64,000 nucleotides of DNA from Alphaproteobacteria bacterium (GCA_021775995.1 JAJFGS010000013.1:868001-932000); one strand, 5' to 3'. Shown: positions 40,826-49,552, counted from the first letter of the stretch. The notes: generated by a model from the letters alone, not told the origin. Numbers and translations: made by a program.

Positions 40826-42007
40826 TTAATCTTTTTTACCAGTTTTTAACTGCTGTAAGATTGCAAATGGAGAGTCTTCAGGCTTACTTTCCGCTTCGGC
40901 CGTATAGACATGTTGACGTGGTGGCGGCTTCTTTCCAGATTTTTTATGGTCTGGTTTGAATTTCTTCTTATCGGATTTAAAATCCATATTAGAAAATTTC
41001 TTATTTTTAGATTCTTTTCTGCTGCTATCACCACTTGCTTGCGCCCCACCAATGGCCTTACCTTTTTTCAAAGCAAATGTTGCGAGTGCGGGCTTTTCTT
41101 GCGGTTTGGCTTCTTCAGCTTTCACTTCTTCCGTAACAGCACCCTCTACGACAGGTTTAGGATTTTCAGGAACGGCTTCTTCAACCTTAACGTCATCCGC
41201 TTTAACTTCTTCAACCTCAACTGCAACTTCATCTGCAGGGTCATGAATTTTTTTATGCCCCATCGCTTCCAACACGGCATATAAATCAACAATATTACTC
41301 CCCAACCACTCTGCCATTTGATGTTGTGCCATAAACTTTCCATCTTTTGCTGTGTCATAGACGGCGCAAATAACACGATCCAACATATCAACACGAATTG
41401 AGCGAGGGCCATAAATTGGATAACCAACCGATTGATAATATTCATTATCAAGCTCTTTACCCTCAACAGAAAAAGAAACGATGCCATCGGCTGGCACTTC
41501 GGCTGGCAAATCTTTATCCTGCCAAAGGCTCAACAACAATCCACGCAATCTTACTGCTGCAGGCTTATTTAACTCAGGCAGATAAACCAACAACGGTCCA
41601 AAACGAATTTTTTTTGTTCGCAATGCATTTCGTTTGTCTTCATCCATTTGTGCAATTAAACTTTGTAATTGTTCACGTGGAATAACCCCCAGCGCTTCAT
41701 ATATTTTTGTTGCAATGTCGCGTGGCGCACCTTCAGGAATATCGTCTTCTTTTAGTTTAAATAGAGGCTCTAATGCAACGGCAACATATCGCCCCAACCA
41801 TTCAGAAATGAATTTAAGCACCGCTTCTTTGTCTTCACTCTCAAGGACAGGGCTATCCACCAAAGAACAGGTTGGACTTAAAACGGCATCGCCTTTTTTA
41901 ATTTCAGCGACAACTTCACCAGGCACCGGATTGGTAAGGTCTTTTTGCCACGTAATTTGCCCATTTTCGGCTAGAACAAGCTGTTTATCCAGAGAATTTA
42001 AAATCAT
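40826..42007 (-). CDS. Protein resembling the C-terminal part of the alphaproteobacterial SUV3-like helicase
   Basis: 393 aa without any helicase motif. Residues about 30-235 resemble the region after the helicase core in the large (about 900-1000 aa) alphaproteobacterial SUV3/MgpS-like helicases: SEWLGRYVAVALEPLF, RFGPLLVYLPELNKPAAVRLRGLLLSLW and DGIVSFSV. The rest is a Glu/Val/Lys repeat linker (VEEVKADDVKVEEAV...) and a very basic tail (GDSSRKESKNKKFSNMDFKS, then PPRQHVY), suited to binding RNA. So either a split helicase or a stand-alone accessory domain; no helicase core is adjacent in the window (upstream is a divergent secreted-protein gene). The family link is by eye. Confidence 0.55.
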   Translation of the reverse strand: MILNSLDKQLVLAENGQITWQKDLTNPVPGEVVAEIKKGDAVLSPTCSLVDSPVLESEDKEAVLKFISEWLGRYVAVALEPLFKLKEDDIPEGAPRDIATKIYEALGVIPREQLQSLIAQMDEDKRNALRTKKIRFGPLLVYLPELNKPAAVRLRGLLLSLWQDKDLPAEVPADGIVSFSVEGKELDNEYYQSVGYPIYGPRSIRVDMLDRVICAVYDTAKDGKFMAQHQMAEWLGSNIVDLYAVLEAMGHKKIHDPADEVAVEVEEVKADDVKVEEAVPENPKPVVEGAVTEEVKAEEAKPQEKPALATFALKKGKAIGGAQASGDSSRKESKNKKFSNMDFKSDKKKFKPDHKKSGKKPPPRQHVYTAEAESKPEDSPFAILQQLKTGKKD

Positions 42008-42129
42008 ATCATTTACTTACCCGAACTTGGCGGATTGATAAAGGAAAATAAACAAAAAACAGGCTTTTGATAGACCAATAAAATTGCTAGGATATGGCAA
42101 TCTTAACAAATAGCAGTAAGTTCACATTC

Positions 42130-43596
42130 ATGACATTCAAATTCGTCCAAATTTTTACCATTTCTTGCCTAACTCTCTTAATAAGCGTTTTTCCCACTTA
42201 TGCTGTGGAAATTAATGATGCTGGGGCAAAAGATCTTAAAACAATGCTGTCAACACACATAGAAAATTATAAAAAATCCATTCAGAATTCTGGTGGAGAT
42301 TTGAAACCTGAAGGGGAAATTACAATTGAACAGGGTAATGGTTATTATGCAGCGACCCTTCCCGCCACAACTTATCAAACAGCTGCAGGGGAAAATATTA
42401 AAATTGGTTTGATAGCCATGAATGCTATTCCCACGGATAATCCTAACGATTGGAAAATATCAATGGCCATCCCTACGCCCATTCTTATCGTTGATGAAAA
42501 CGATACAACAATTCGGCGCATTGATATCGGCGAACAAAACATGGGTGGGCTTTGGTCTAAAAAATTAGAAGGATTTTCAAAACTTAAAGCTCACTATAAT
42601 GATATAAAATTCACAAATATAGAAAAAGGGGGATTTTTTAATATTGATAAAGTCTCTCTTAACAGTGATTTAGAAGAGAAAAAAGAAGGCTTATGGAGCG
42701 GACCTACGAATTTTATCTTATCCAATTTTTCTGCTGTAAAACCTAATGCAGAGCAAGCATTTGCTTTAAAAGAAATCAGTGCTGTCATCGATATTGATGA
42801 CTATGCCCACCATGAAATAAAGAAGGCCAAAGAAAAAATTCAAAAAATGAGCAAAACCGAAGAGAAAAAAGATATAGGCGGTCATCTTTTTAACATCCTC
42901 GGATCAATGGGAGATTTTTCAGCTCAATTCAACCTTAAAAATCTGGAGATAAACAGCCAAACAGAAAGTAATAATCTAAAAGCGATAGACCTTATTCAAT
43001 TTGGTTATAGTTCTGCCACCCCCAAGGACAACAACATTAACCAAAGTTTTAATATTGGCTATAGTGGACTCCAATTTAAAGATCAAGCAGAAGACCTTGC
43101 CTTAATACCAAGACAATTTAAAACATCTCTTTCTCTTGAAAATTTTCCTCTCCTTGAGGTTGTGCAGTTTGCAGAAGAAGCCATTGGTTCAAACAAAGAT
43201 AGCTCTGCAAAGCAAGTTGCCGCAACAAAAGCAATAAACTTTCTACCACAAAAATTAAAAGAAGCAGGAACAGTTTTATTGCTAAAGAACACCAGTTTTG
43301 GAAACCCCCTCTATGATGTTGATATTAATGGGGAACTGAAAGCTGAAGCGTCTTCAAAAATTGGCGGCACAGGATTTCTAAATATTGAAACAAAAGGTAT
43401 AGACGCCGTCATGAAAGAATTACAAGGCACCGAAAAAGGAGCTAAATACGCCCAACAATTAACTATGTTTAGAATGATAAGTGATGAAAAAGGCGATAAA
43501 AATGTTGCTCGTATAAGATTAAACGAAGCTGGCAATGTCACCGTTAATGATAAAGATGTGAGCGCTCTTATGGGCGGTGATGCACCAGCGCAATAA
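42130..43596 (+). CDS. Secreted/periplasmic protein, unknown
   Basis: About 488 aa from ATG 42130, which gives a clear signal peptide (MTFKFVQIFTISCLTLLISV, cut after FPTYA). An upstream in-frame ATG 42094 is possible but has AGGA too close. The mature protein is beta-rich, with charged helix (HHEIKKAKEKIQKMSKTEEK near residue 230) in the middle and a C-terminal FLNIETKGIDAVMKELQG stretch that faintly recalls large periplasmic proteins of the DUF945/DUF2125 type; not enough to call. Divergent from the helicase-like gene. It ends 4 nt before the convergent hemW stop. Confidence 0.75.
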   Translation: MTFKFVQIFTISCLTLLISVFPTYAVEINDAGAKDLKTMLSTHIENYKKSIQNSGGDLKPEGEITIEQGNGYYAATLPATTYQTAAGENIKIGLIAMNAIPTDNPNDWKISMAIPTPILIVDENDTTIRRIDIGEQNMGGLWSKKLEGFSKLKAHYNDIKFTNIEKGGFFNIDKVSLNSDLEEKKEGLWSGPTNFILSNFSAVKPNAEQAFALKEISAVIDIDDYAHHEIKKAKEKIQKMSKTEEKKDIGGHLFNILGSMGDFSAQFNLKNLEINSQTESNNLKAIDLIQFGYSSATPKDNNINQSFNIGYSGLQFKDQAEDLALIPRQFKTSLSLENFPLLEVVQFAEEAIGSNKDSSAKQVAATKAINFLPQKLKEAGTVLLLKNTSFGNPLYDVDINGELKAEASSKIGGTGFLNIETKGIDAVMKELQGTEKGAKYAQQLTMFRMISDEKGDKNVARIRLNEAGNVTVNDKDVSALMGGDAPAQ

Positions 43597-43599
43597 ACC

Positions 43600-44796
43600 C
43601 TACAATAAATAAGACAGCAAACCATTCAAACGTTGCATTCCATTTTGCGTTGGCATGATGTGTGTTTTACTTAAGGCTAATAAATTTTCATCAACCAAAT
43701 GTTGTATTTTGTCTTGCGCTAAAACCATGCGCCAATCTTGACCAGTTTCATCTTCAATATTTTTTAATGCTACACCATCACGAAGTCGCAACCCCATCAT
43801 CATCATTTCAGTTAATCGCTCTTGCGCCCCAACTTCTTCAAACGGATGATATCCATGTCCCTCTTTAGATACCTTATCAAGCCAAATATCAGGCGCACGA
43901 TGCGTCCGTGTGGCATATTTATAAGAACTTGCTGGTGATGAAGCAGCCTCCTCGCGCTTGCGCGCATGAGGGCTTTTAAATGTCAACCTTCCATGCGCTC
44001 CGGGGCCTATTCCTGCATAATCCCCATAACGCCAGTAAGTCATATTATGTGTGGACTCTTGCCCTTTTGCTGCGTGGTTTGAAATTTCATAGGCAGGCAA
44101 TCCAGCCTGCCCCAAAACATCTTGTGTCACTTCATAAAATTCACCCGCTTGATCTTGTTCAGGAATACGAAACTCCCCTCTCGCCGCTTGCGTATAAAAC
44201 GGTGTGCCTTGTTCAATCGTTAATTGATAAAGAGATAAATGACCTTGGGCATATTGAATAGCTTCTTTTAATTCTGCCTTCCAATCATCAATCTGTTGTT
44301 CAGGACGCGCATAAATTAAATCAAAACTATAGCGATCAAAAATTTTGGCGGCAGTTTTAATAGCCCCAACTGCCTCAATCGCTGAATGCTCACGCCCTAA
44401 AAACTTTAACTGATCATCCCTTAAAGATTGCACACCAACAGAAACACGATTAATTCCCGCCACTTTAAAATCTTGAAATTTTTGCGCCTCAATAGACGTT
44501 GGGTTAGCTTCCAGCGTGATTTCTATACCTTCTTTAACATGCCAAACTTTTGCAATATGATTTAGAATTTTTTCAACCGTATCAGGTTTCATCAATGATG
44601 GCGTGCCGCCACCAAAAAAAATTGAGGTGACCGCACGTCCTTTTGTCATGCTCGCTACATGGTCTATCTCACGCAAATAACTTTGAACCCATTTTTCATG
44701 GTCAATTGAATCGCTAACATGGGAATTAAAATCACAATACGGACACTTGGCCTTACAAAATGGCCAATGGATATAAACACCAAACAAATCAGGCAT
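43600..44796 (-). CDS. hemW: Radical SAM heme chaperone HemW, with an in-frame palindromic insertion
   Basis: 398 aa. Binds haem and a [4Fe-4S] cluster; formerly annotated as oxygen-independent coproporphyrinogen oxidase. VYIHWPFCKAKCPYCDFNSH carries the radical-SAM CxxxCxxC plus the HemW-type extra Cys-less phenotype (F after C-x-x-C), then FGGGTPSLM, EANPTSIEA, GVQSLRDDQL and YEISNHAAKG. Residues about 274-292 (KSPHARKREEAASSPASSY) come from the palindrome at 43950-43969 and look inserted between GPGAHGRLTF and YATRTHRAPDIWL. ATG 44796 gives the canonical start and overlaps rdgB by 8 nt; the open frame goes up to 44832. Confidence 0.94.
   Translation of the reverse strand: MPDLFGVYIHWPFCKAKCPYCDFNSHVSDSIDHEKWVQSYLREIDHVASMTKGRAVTSIFFGGGTPSLMKPDTVEKILNHIAKVWHVKEGIEITLEANPTSIEAQKFQDFKVAGINRVSVGVQSLRDDQLKFLGREHSAIEAVGAIKTAAKIFDRYSFDLIYARPEQQIDDWKAELKEAIQYAQGHLSLYQLTIEQGTPFYTQAARGEFRIPEQDQAGEFYEVTQDVLGQAGLPAYEISNHAAKGQESTHNMTYWRYGDYAGIGPGAHGRLTFKSPHARKREEAASSPASSYKYATRTHRAPDIWLDKVSKEGHGYHPFEEVGAQERLTEMMMMGLRLRDGVALKNIEDETGQDWRMVLAQDKIQHLVDENLLALSKTHIMPTQNGMQRLNGLLSYLL
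43950..43969. repeat. Family-A palindromic element in hemW
   Basis: CCT (43950-43952), core CGCGCTTGCGCG (43953-43964), CATGA. Identical over 20 nt to 39398-39417. It lies on the non-coding strand of hemW, so it is translated in the other direction (SPHARKREE) than in the other two genes. Confidence 0.85.
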
Positions 44797-45388
44797 TTTT
44801 AATGAGGTAGTTTTTAAATTTTTCAATCGCAATCGCGCGATGGCTAATTTTATTTTTTGTCTCCATCAACATTTCGGCGCAGCTTGTCTTAAAACCCACA
44901 GGTACAAAAATAGGATCATAGCCATGCCCCCTATCCCCACGCATCGGCCAGCATAAATTTCCACTTAACTTGCCGTCAAAAATTTCCTCATGCCCATCTG
45001 GATAAACCAATGCTAAAACTGCTGTAAAATGTGCCGTTTGCGTTCCATCAATCCCGCCTATCTCTTTATTGACGCGCTCCATTGCAATATTAAAATCTCG
45101 TCCTGTCGCCGTCTCTCCCCACCGGGCAGAATAAACACCTGGCGCCCCATCCAATGCATCAACTGATAGACCGCTATCATCTGCCAAAGCAGGCAATCCT
45201 GTTGCCTTGCACGCCACATGCGCTTTTAACAAAGCGTTACCAACAAATGTATCTTCCGTCTCGGTAGGTTCAGGCAAGTCAAAATCTGTCGCTGATTTAA
45301 GAGAGATATCTAAACCGCTTAACATATCGGTAAATTCAATCATTTTACCTTGGTTGTGCGTCGCTATTAAAAGTGTTCCTATTGACAT
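44789..45388 (-). CDS. rdgB: dITP/XTP pyrophosphatase (Ham1/RdgB)
   Basis: 199 aa. Hydrolyses dITP, XTP and ITP to the monophosphates, keeping deaminated purines out of DNA and RNA. Motifs: LLIATHNQGKMIEF at the start (usual T-x-N-x-x-K), LPALADDSGLSVDALDGAPGVYSARW (catalytic Asp), and GHGYDPIFVP, then SHRAIAIEKF. The stop overlaps the hemW start by 8 nt and its ATG overlaps the rph stop by 1 nt (TAATG). hemW-rdgB-rph in this order is common in alphaproteobacteria. Confidence 0.96.
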   Translation of the reverse strand: MSIGTLLIATHNQGKMIEFTDMLSGLDISLKSATDFDLPEPTETEDTFVGNALLKAHVACKATGLPALADDSGLSVDALDGAPGVYSARWGETATGRDFNIAMERVNKEIGGIDGTQTAHFTAVLALVYPDGHEEIFDGKLSGNLCWPMRGDRGHGYDPIFVPVGFKTSCAEMLMETKNKISHRAIAIEKFKNYLIKNA

Positions 45389-46107
45389 TAAATACCGATG
45401 GTCTTTTTTTGTGCTTCAACCAACTGTCCACACCCTGATTTTGCTAAATTTAACAACTCTTGAAATTCTTCTTCACTAAATGGCGTTTGTTCCGCCGTAC
45501 CTTGAATTTCAACGATACCACCTCTACCTGTAATAACAAAATTTGCATCCGTTTCCGCATCGGAATCTTCGGCATAATCTAAATCTAAAACGGGTGTGCC
45601 TTTATATATACCACATGAAATTGCTGAAACCGTATCGGTCAAAGGTAATTTATCCAACAATTTTAAATCGACTAAATGTTGTAATGCCATATGCAAAGCA
45701 ACATAAGCTCCCGTCACCGACGCCGTTCTTGTTCCCCCATCCGCTTGAATCACATCACAATCAATTTTAACCTGACGTTCACCAAGTCCCTTCATATCCA
45801 CGACCGCCCGCAAAGCGCGTCCAATCAGGCGTTGAATTTCTTGCGTTCTGCCAGATTGCTTACCACGTGCCGCTTCGCGATCCATACGTGAATCAGTAGA
45901 ACGTGGTAACATGCCATATTCTGCCGTCACCCAACCTTTACCAAGACCACGCATCCATCCAGGAACCTTTTCCTCAACACTGGCTGTACATAAGACATGC
46001 GTGTCGCCAAAGACTGCCATACAGCTTCCTTCCGCATGCTTAGAATAATTAGGGATAAGCTCTACAGCTCTAAGATCTAAAGGGGTGCGGCCTGATGGTC
46101 GGGTCAT
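45388..46107 (-). CDS. rph: Ribonuclease PH
   Basis: A 239-aa phosphorolytic exoribonuclease that trims tRNA 3' ends. [28 protein letters not shown] opens the protein, then [46 protein letters not shown] (phosphate-binding Arg), [26 protein letters not shown] and [21 protein letters not shown]. The length is normal. It is first in the rph-rdgB-hemW run. In many alphaproteobacteria hrcA is divergent from rph and followed by grpE; here a different gene is in that place. Confidence 0.97.
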   Translation of the reverse strand: MTRPSGRTPLDLRAVELIPNYSKHAEGSCMAVFGDTHVLCTASVEEKVPGWMRGLGKGWVTAEYGMLPRSTDSRMDREAARGKQSGRTQEIQRLIGRALRAVVDMKGLGERQVKIDCDVIQADGGTRTASVTGAYVALHMALQHLVDLKLLDKLPLTDTVSAISCGIYKGTPVLDLDYAEDSDAETDANFVITGRGGIVEIQGTAEQTPFSEEEFQELLNLAKSGCGQLVEAQKKTIGI

Positions 46108-46270
46108 AATGATTCTCTTTTAAATTGGTTAATTTCTGTTGCCTACATTACGGCTCCAGCCATATTTGTCAATTATGCCCTTATTAAGGCTAGGCCGTAC
46201 TCTTAAGCATTTGCCCTGTCCTACGATAACCGTTATTATAAATAATGATATTCACAAAGGTTAATTGACC

Positions 46271-47263
46271 ATGAAAAAACTCATTCTTCTTATTCTCTCC
46301 TTTTATATTGCTCTGCCAGCTCAGGCGCAGGAAACACAAACTTATATTCCCAAAGGAACCAATTGGGATAATCAGGCTACAGGTTATACTGAGCAATCAA
46401 TTCAAGGAGTAGAAGAGCAAACCTATATTCCCAAAGGAATCAATTGGGAGAATAAAGCGGCAGATGTCAGCCGTTATTTAAAAAGCCAATCTTTATCAAG
46501 AGCAAATAAAATGCCTGCTGGCATTGTCAATGTTTCTATTGTTCATCCTGATTATTTAGAACCCACCCAATTCGGCCTTCTCATGACAAAAGCCAATAGC
46601 TTTACAGGATGTCATGAGTACAGCTCATTGGAGTATGAAGCAAAATATATTGAACATCATTACATGGATATTAATGTTAATCATTTTCGTCGCACTCTTA
46701 AAGAAACACAAAACCCAGAATTTGATTGCAATACAAAAAGCAAAATTATTTCTGGCCTCATTATTTTTAATGCCGATGACTTAAGAAAGAAAAATATTCG
46801 ACAAATTCGGTTCAGTAATGGCACTTCCCGCGATTCTTACGATGTTATTCTTACAGAAGATTCTATCCGTTTAGTCCCTCAAAGCATGATTGCCTTTAAA
46901 GCCCAAGATTTAAAGGGGCCAGATCAAAATTATCTTGAATATAATTTTGCTGATAAGAGTTTAATTACATTACAAGTGCCGATGGCAAAAAATGGTGAAG
47001 ATGTGGCGCAAGCGGTTCGTAACCTTGCTTACAAAAGTGCCCTTGACCCTGTCTTTGAACGCAATGGTTTAGATACATCCGGTGAAAACCATGTCTTTTA
47101 TTTTACTGACCCAAGCGGTAAAACTTTAGAACAGATTGGAACCGAAGGTTACACAGAATTTGGAACCATTCATGTAAAACGCCCCTATGATGGGCCAAAT
47201 GGACGGGTTGGGTTACCAGTACCGCTAAAAGTTTTCCTTGCACGTCCAAACGTAACTTTGTAA
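46271..47263 (+). CDS. Secreted protein, unknown, in the usual hrcA position
   Basis: 330 aa from ATG 46271, with AAAGG about 11 nt upstream. The signal peptide is MKKLILLILSFYIALPAQA. Just after it a 14-residue block is repeated (QTYIPKGTNWDNQA at about 23-36 and QTYIPKGINWENKA at about 50-63). The rest has no recognised domain; TDPSGKTLEQIGTEGYTEFGTIHVKRPYDG is near the end. It lies between rph and grpE, where alphaproteobacteria usually have hrcA, but has no HrcA features. It is co-directional with grpE (9 nt gap), so it may share transcription with it. Confidence 0.75.
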   Translation: MKKLILLILSFYIALPAQAQETQTYIPKGTNWDNQATGYTEQSIQGVEEQTYIPKGINWENKAADVSRYLKSQSLSRANKMPAGIVNVSIVHPDYLEPTQFGLLMTKANSFTGCHEYSSLEYEAKYIEHHYMDINVNHFRRTLKETQNPEFDCNTKSKIISGLIIFNADDLRKKNIRQIRFSNGTSRDSYDVILTEDSIRLVPQSMIAFKAQDLKGPDQNYLEYNFADKSLITLQVPMAKNGEDVAQAVRNLAYKSALDPVFERNGLDTSGENHVFYFTDPSGKTLEQIGTEGYTEFGTIHVKRPYDGPNGRVGLPVPLKVFLARPNVTL

Positions 47264-47272
47264 AAAGCAAGA

Positions 47273-47890
47273 ATGAACGATATGAATACTGAAGAAGACA
47301 ATGAAAACCTTGATGATAACAACGAAGAAGAAAATGTTGTTAATCTTGATGGGATGAATGGTGAGCCTGATCTGGAAATAAGCCCAGAAGATATAATAGC
47401 CTCCCTTCAACAAGATTTATTAGAAGCGCGTGATCGCACCATGCGTGCGCTGGCTGATGCTGAAAACACACGAAAACGCGCTCAAAAAGACCGTGAAGAT
47501 ACTGGTAAATATGCCGTGGCAAATTTCGCACGTGATTTACTGGATTTTGGTGACAATTTCAAACGCGCTCTTGAAAGCATGCCCGACAGCACGCCCGCTT
47601 CTGTTACTGAAGGCTTAAACGCAATGGAAACTGAGCTACTTGCCACCTTTGAACGTCATGGTATCAAAAAAATTGAACCGCTTGATGAGCCTTTCGATGC
47701 AAACTTCCATGAAGTGATGTTTGAAACACCAACACCGGGTAAAGCCCCCGGCACAATTATTCAAGTTATTGAAGCTGGTTATGTTTTAAATGATCGCTTG
47801 TTGCGTGCCGCCAAAGTTGGTCTTGCTAAAGCAGGTCCTGCACAAGAGGGTCCTACCGACCCTGGCGCTCAAGTAGATATTGAAGGTTAA
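47273..47890 (+). CDS. grpE: Nucleotide exchange factor GrpE
   Basis: 205 aa. The exchange factor for DnaK. An acidic N-terminal tail (EEDNENLDDNNEEENVVNLD), then the long coiled coil (LLEARDRTMRALADAENTRKRAQKDREDTGKYAVANFARDLLDF), and the C-terminal beta domain with EPFDANFHEVMFETPTPGKAPGTIIQVIEAGYVLNDRLLRAAKVGLAK. All in the right order and length. The stop shares a TTAA with the convergent 156-aa gene. dnaK and dnaJ are 1.8 kb downstream, beyond purC. Confidence 0.96.
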   Translation: MNDMNTEEDNENLDDNNEEENVVNLDGMNGEPDLEISPEDIIASLQQDLLEARDRTMRALADAENTRKRAQKDREDTGKYAVANFARDLLDFGDNFKRALESMPDSTPASVTEGLNAMETELLATFERHGIKKIEPLDEPFDANFHEVMFETPTPGKAPGTIIQVIEAGYVLNDRLLRAAKVGLAKAGPAQEGPTDPGAQVDIEG

Positions 47891-48357
47891 AAAACTAGAG
47901 ATGACGGTTTATTAGCTATGCTCTCAGCGTGTTCTATTAATTGCTTCGTCCGATCATGTACGTTAGAATCTACATTTTCTCTTTCAGATTTAGTCAGACT
48001 TTCTCTGTGATCTCTTACTGCATAAAATATTCTTGCTTTTTGTCTTGCTTCGGAATTAAAAGATTCCATAAAAGACTCTAAGCCTGCTCCTAAAGTAAGC
48101 GTTGTCATCATAGCAAAGGGACCTGCCAACAAGCCTGCCGGACCACCTAATCCTCCAGCTATCGCACTAGGAATCGCAAAAAGTGCACTCAGTCTAAAGC
48201 CGCAGCGCATACCATCTTTGACCATTTTTGCTCGAATTGGCTCATTCCCTACTGACATATTAAACATATCAAAATAAACGGCATTAAATTTCTCTCGATA
48301 TTTATCCGCGCTCTCTAACGCGCGATTTAACCTTTCTGCTGCCGGTAAAATAACCAT
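47887..48357 (-). CDS. Small membrane protein, unknown
   Basis: 156 aa. Two close membrane segments (about residues 55-95: FRLSALFAIPSAIAGGLGG, then LLAGPFAMMTTLTLGAG) between charged helical ends. The C-terminal half is helical and polar (ARQKARIFYAVRDHRESLTKSERENVD). ATG 48357 has AGGAG about 15 nt upstream, which is loose. It is not recognised. It lies between grpE (convergent) and purC (110 nt upstream, same strand). No evidence of a role in heat shock or purine synthesis. Confidence 0.7.
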   Translation of the reverse strand: MVILPAAERLNRALESADKYREKFNAVYFDMFNMSVGNEPIRAKMVKDGMRCGFRLSALFAIPSAIAGGLGGPAGLLAGPFAMMTTLTLGAGLESFMESFNSEARQKARIFYAVRDHRESLTKSERENVDSNVHDRTKQLIEHAESIANKPSSLVF

Positions 48358-48470
48358 AATAATAACAATACTCCTTCTTTAGGTTGGATACCTTCTTACT
48401 ATAGAAAGGCGGTTATGTCAATAATTATCGGTTTGAAAGAGCCTAAAAAAGAATTAGATTTAACAGCCGC

Positions 48471-49448
48471 TTAAGCGACTTTATTTACTTTACTTAGCTC
48501 TTCTAACGTTTTTAAAACACGAGATTCCGAGTTTTCTGAACCTTCGGGAAATTCAAATTTCTGCCCTGTAAGTTTCTCATACACACCAATATAAATCTCG
48601 GCTGTTGCAATGCGCAACTCATCGGGAATATCTGGAATATCATCTTTATACGGGTCAACACGTGCCACAACCCAACGACGCACTTGGTCTTTATCCAATG
48701 TTTGCGGCTCTTCGCCAGCCTTAATTCGCTCTTCATAGCTATCCGCCATCCAATAACGGCTACTATCCGGCGTATGAATTTCATCGCCCAGTGTCAGCAC
48801 ACCATTTTTATCAAAGCCAAACTCATATTTGGTATCGGCTAATATCAATCCAGCGCGTCCCGCAATTTCTTGCCCTCGTGCAAACAACGCTAAGGCATAC
48901 TCACTCACCTGCTCCCATACATCAGCAGGCAATATACCTTCTTCAACAATTTGTTGCGCTGATAATGGTGCGTCATGATCGCCCGTTGCCGCCTTGGTTG
49001 TCGGGGTAATAATTGGCGTTTCTAACTTTTGATTGTCCGCCATACCATCAGGAAATGTTGCACCATACATGTCACGCTTACCTTGTTTATACATGGTTAA
49101 GACTGACGTTCCTGTAGAGCCCGCCAAATATCCCCGCACCACCAATTCAACAGGCAGCATTTTTAAATCTTTACACACCATAATATTCGGATCTGGATAA
49201 TCAATCACATGATTGGGACAAATGTCTTTTGTTTGTTCAAACCAAAAACGTGACAGCTGGGTTAGCACCTGTCCTTTAAATGGAATGCTGGTAATCTGAC
49301 GATCAAAAGCAGTGAGACGATCTGATGTTACCAAAATCTTATTACCATCTGGCGTATCATAACAATGGCGCACCTTGCCAATATACGGATTTACCCCTTC
49401 AACAAAATCTATATCCTTAATCGTCTTATCCAAAAAATCTTTAATCAT
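48471..49448 (-). CDS. purC: Phosphoribosylaminoimidazole-succinocarboxamide synthase (long form)
   Basis: Joins CAIR and aspartate in purine synthesis. 325 aa from ATG 49448; the open frame goes on to 49571 but the earlier stretch is not family-like. It is of the long, yeast-like type (about 300 aa) rather than the 240-aa type: GKVRHCYDTPDGNKILVTSDRLTAFDR, VIDYPDPNIMVCKDLKMLPVELVVRGYLAGS, TPTTKAATGDHDAPLS and LADTKYEFGFDKNGVLTLGDEIHTPDSSRYW are typical. No other pur gene is near. Divergent from dnaK with a 250-nt gap that holds the dnaK promoter and nothing else that I can see. Confidence 0.94.
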   Translation of the reverse strand: MIKDFLDKTIKDIDFVEGVNPYIGKVRHCYDTPDGNKILVTSDRLTAFDRQITSIPFKGQVLTQLSRFWFEQTKDICPNHVIDYPDPNIMVCKDLKMLPVELVVRGYLAGSTGTSVLTMYKQGKRDMYGATFPDGMADNQKLETPIITPTTKAATGDHDAPLSAQQIVEEGILPADVWEQVSEYALALFARGQEIAGRAGLILADTKYEFGFDKNGVLTLGDEIHTPDSSRYWMADSYEERIKAGEEPQTLDKDQVRRWVVARVDPYKDDIPDIPDELRIATAEIYIGVYEKLTGQKFEFPEGSENSESRVLKTLEELSKVNKVA

Positions 49449-49552
49449 TATTCTTATTACCTTGTTATTTGTTACGAATTTATAGCAACTTACGAATAAA
49501 TTGATAATAAAATACTGACAAAAGTATTTTACATACAAATTTGGTAAATATT

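Noticed and set aside
42094-42129. Earlier start (ATG 42094) for the secreted 42.1-kb gene
   Set aside because: AGGA is only 1 nt before it and the resulting N-terminus would put 12 extra residues before the signal peptide; ATG 42130 gives a proper one.
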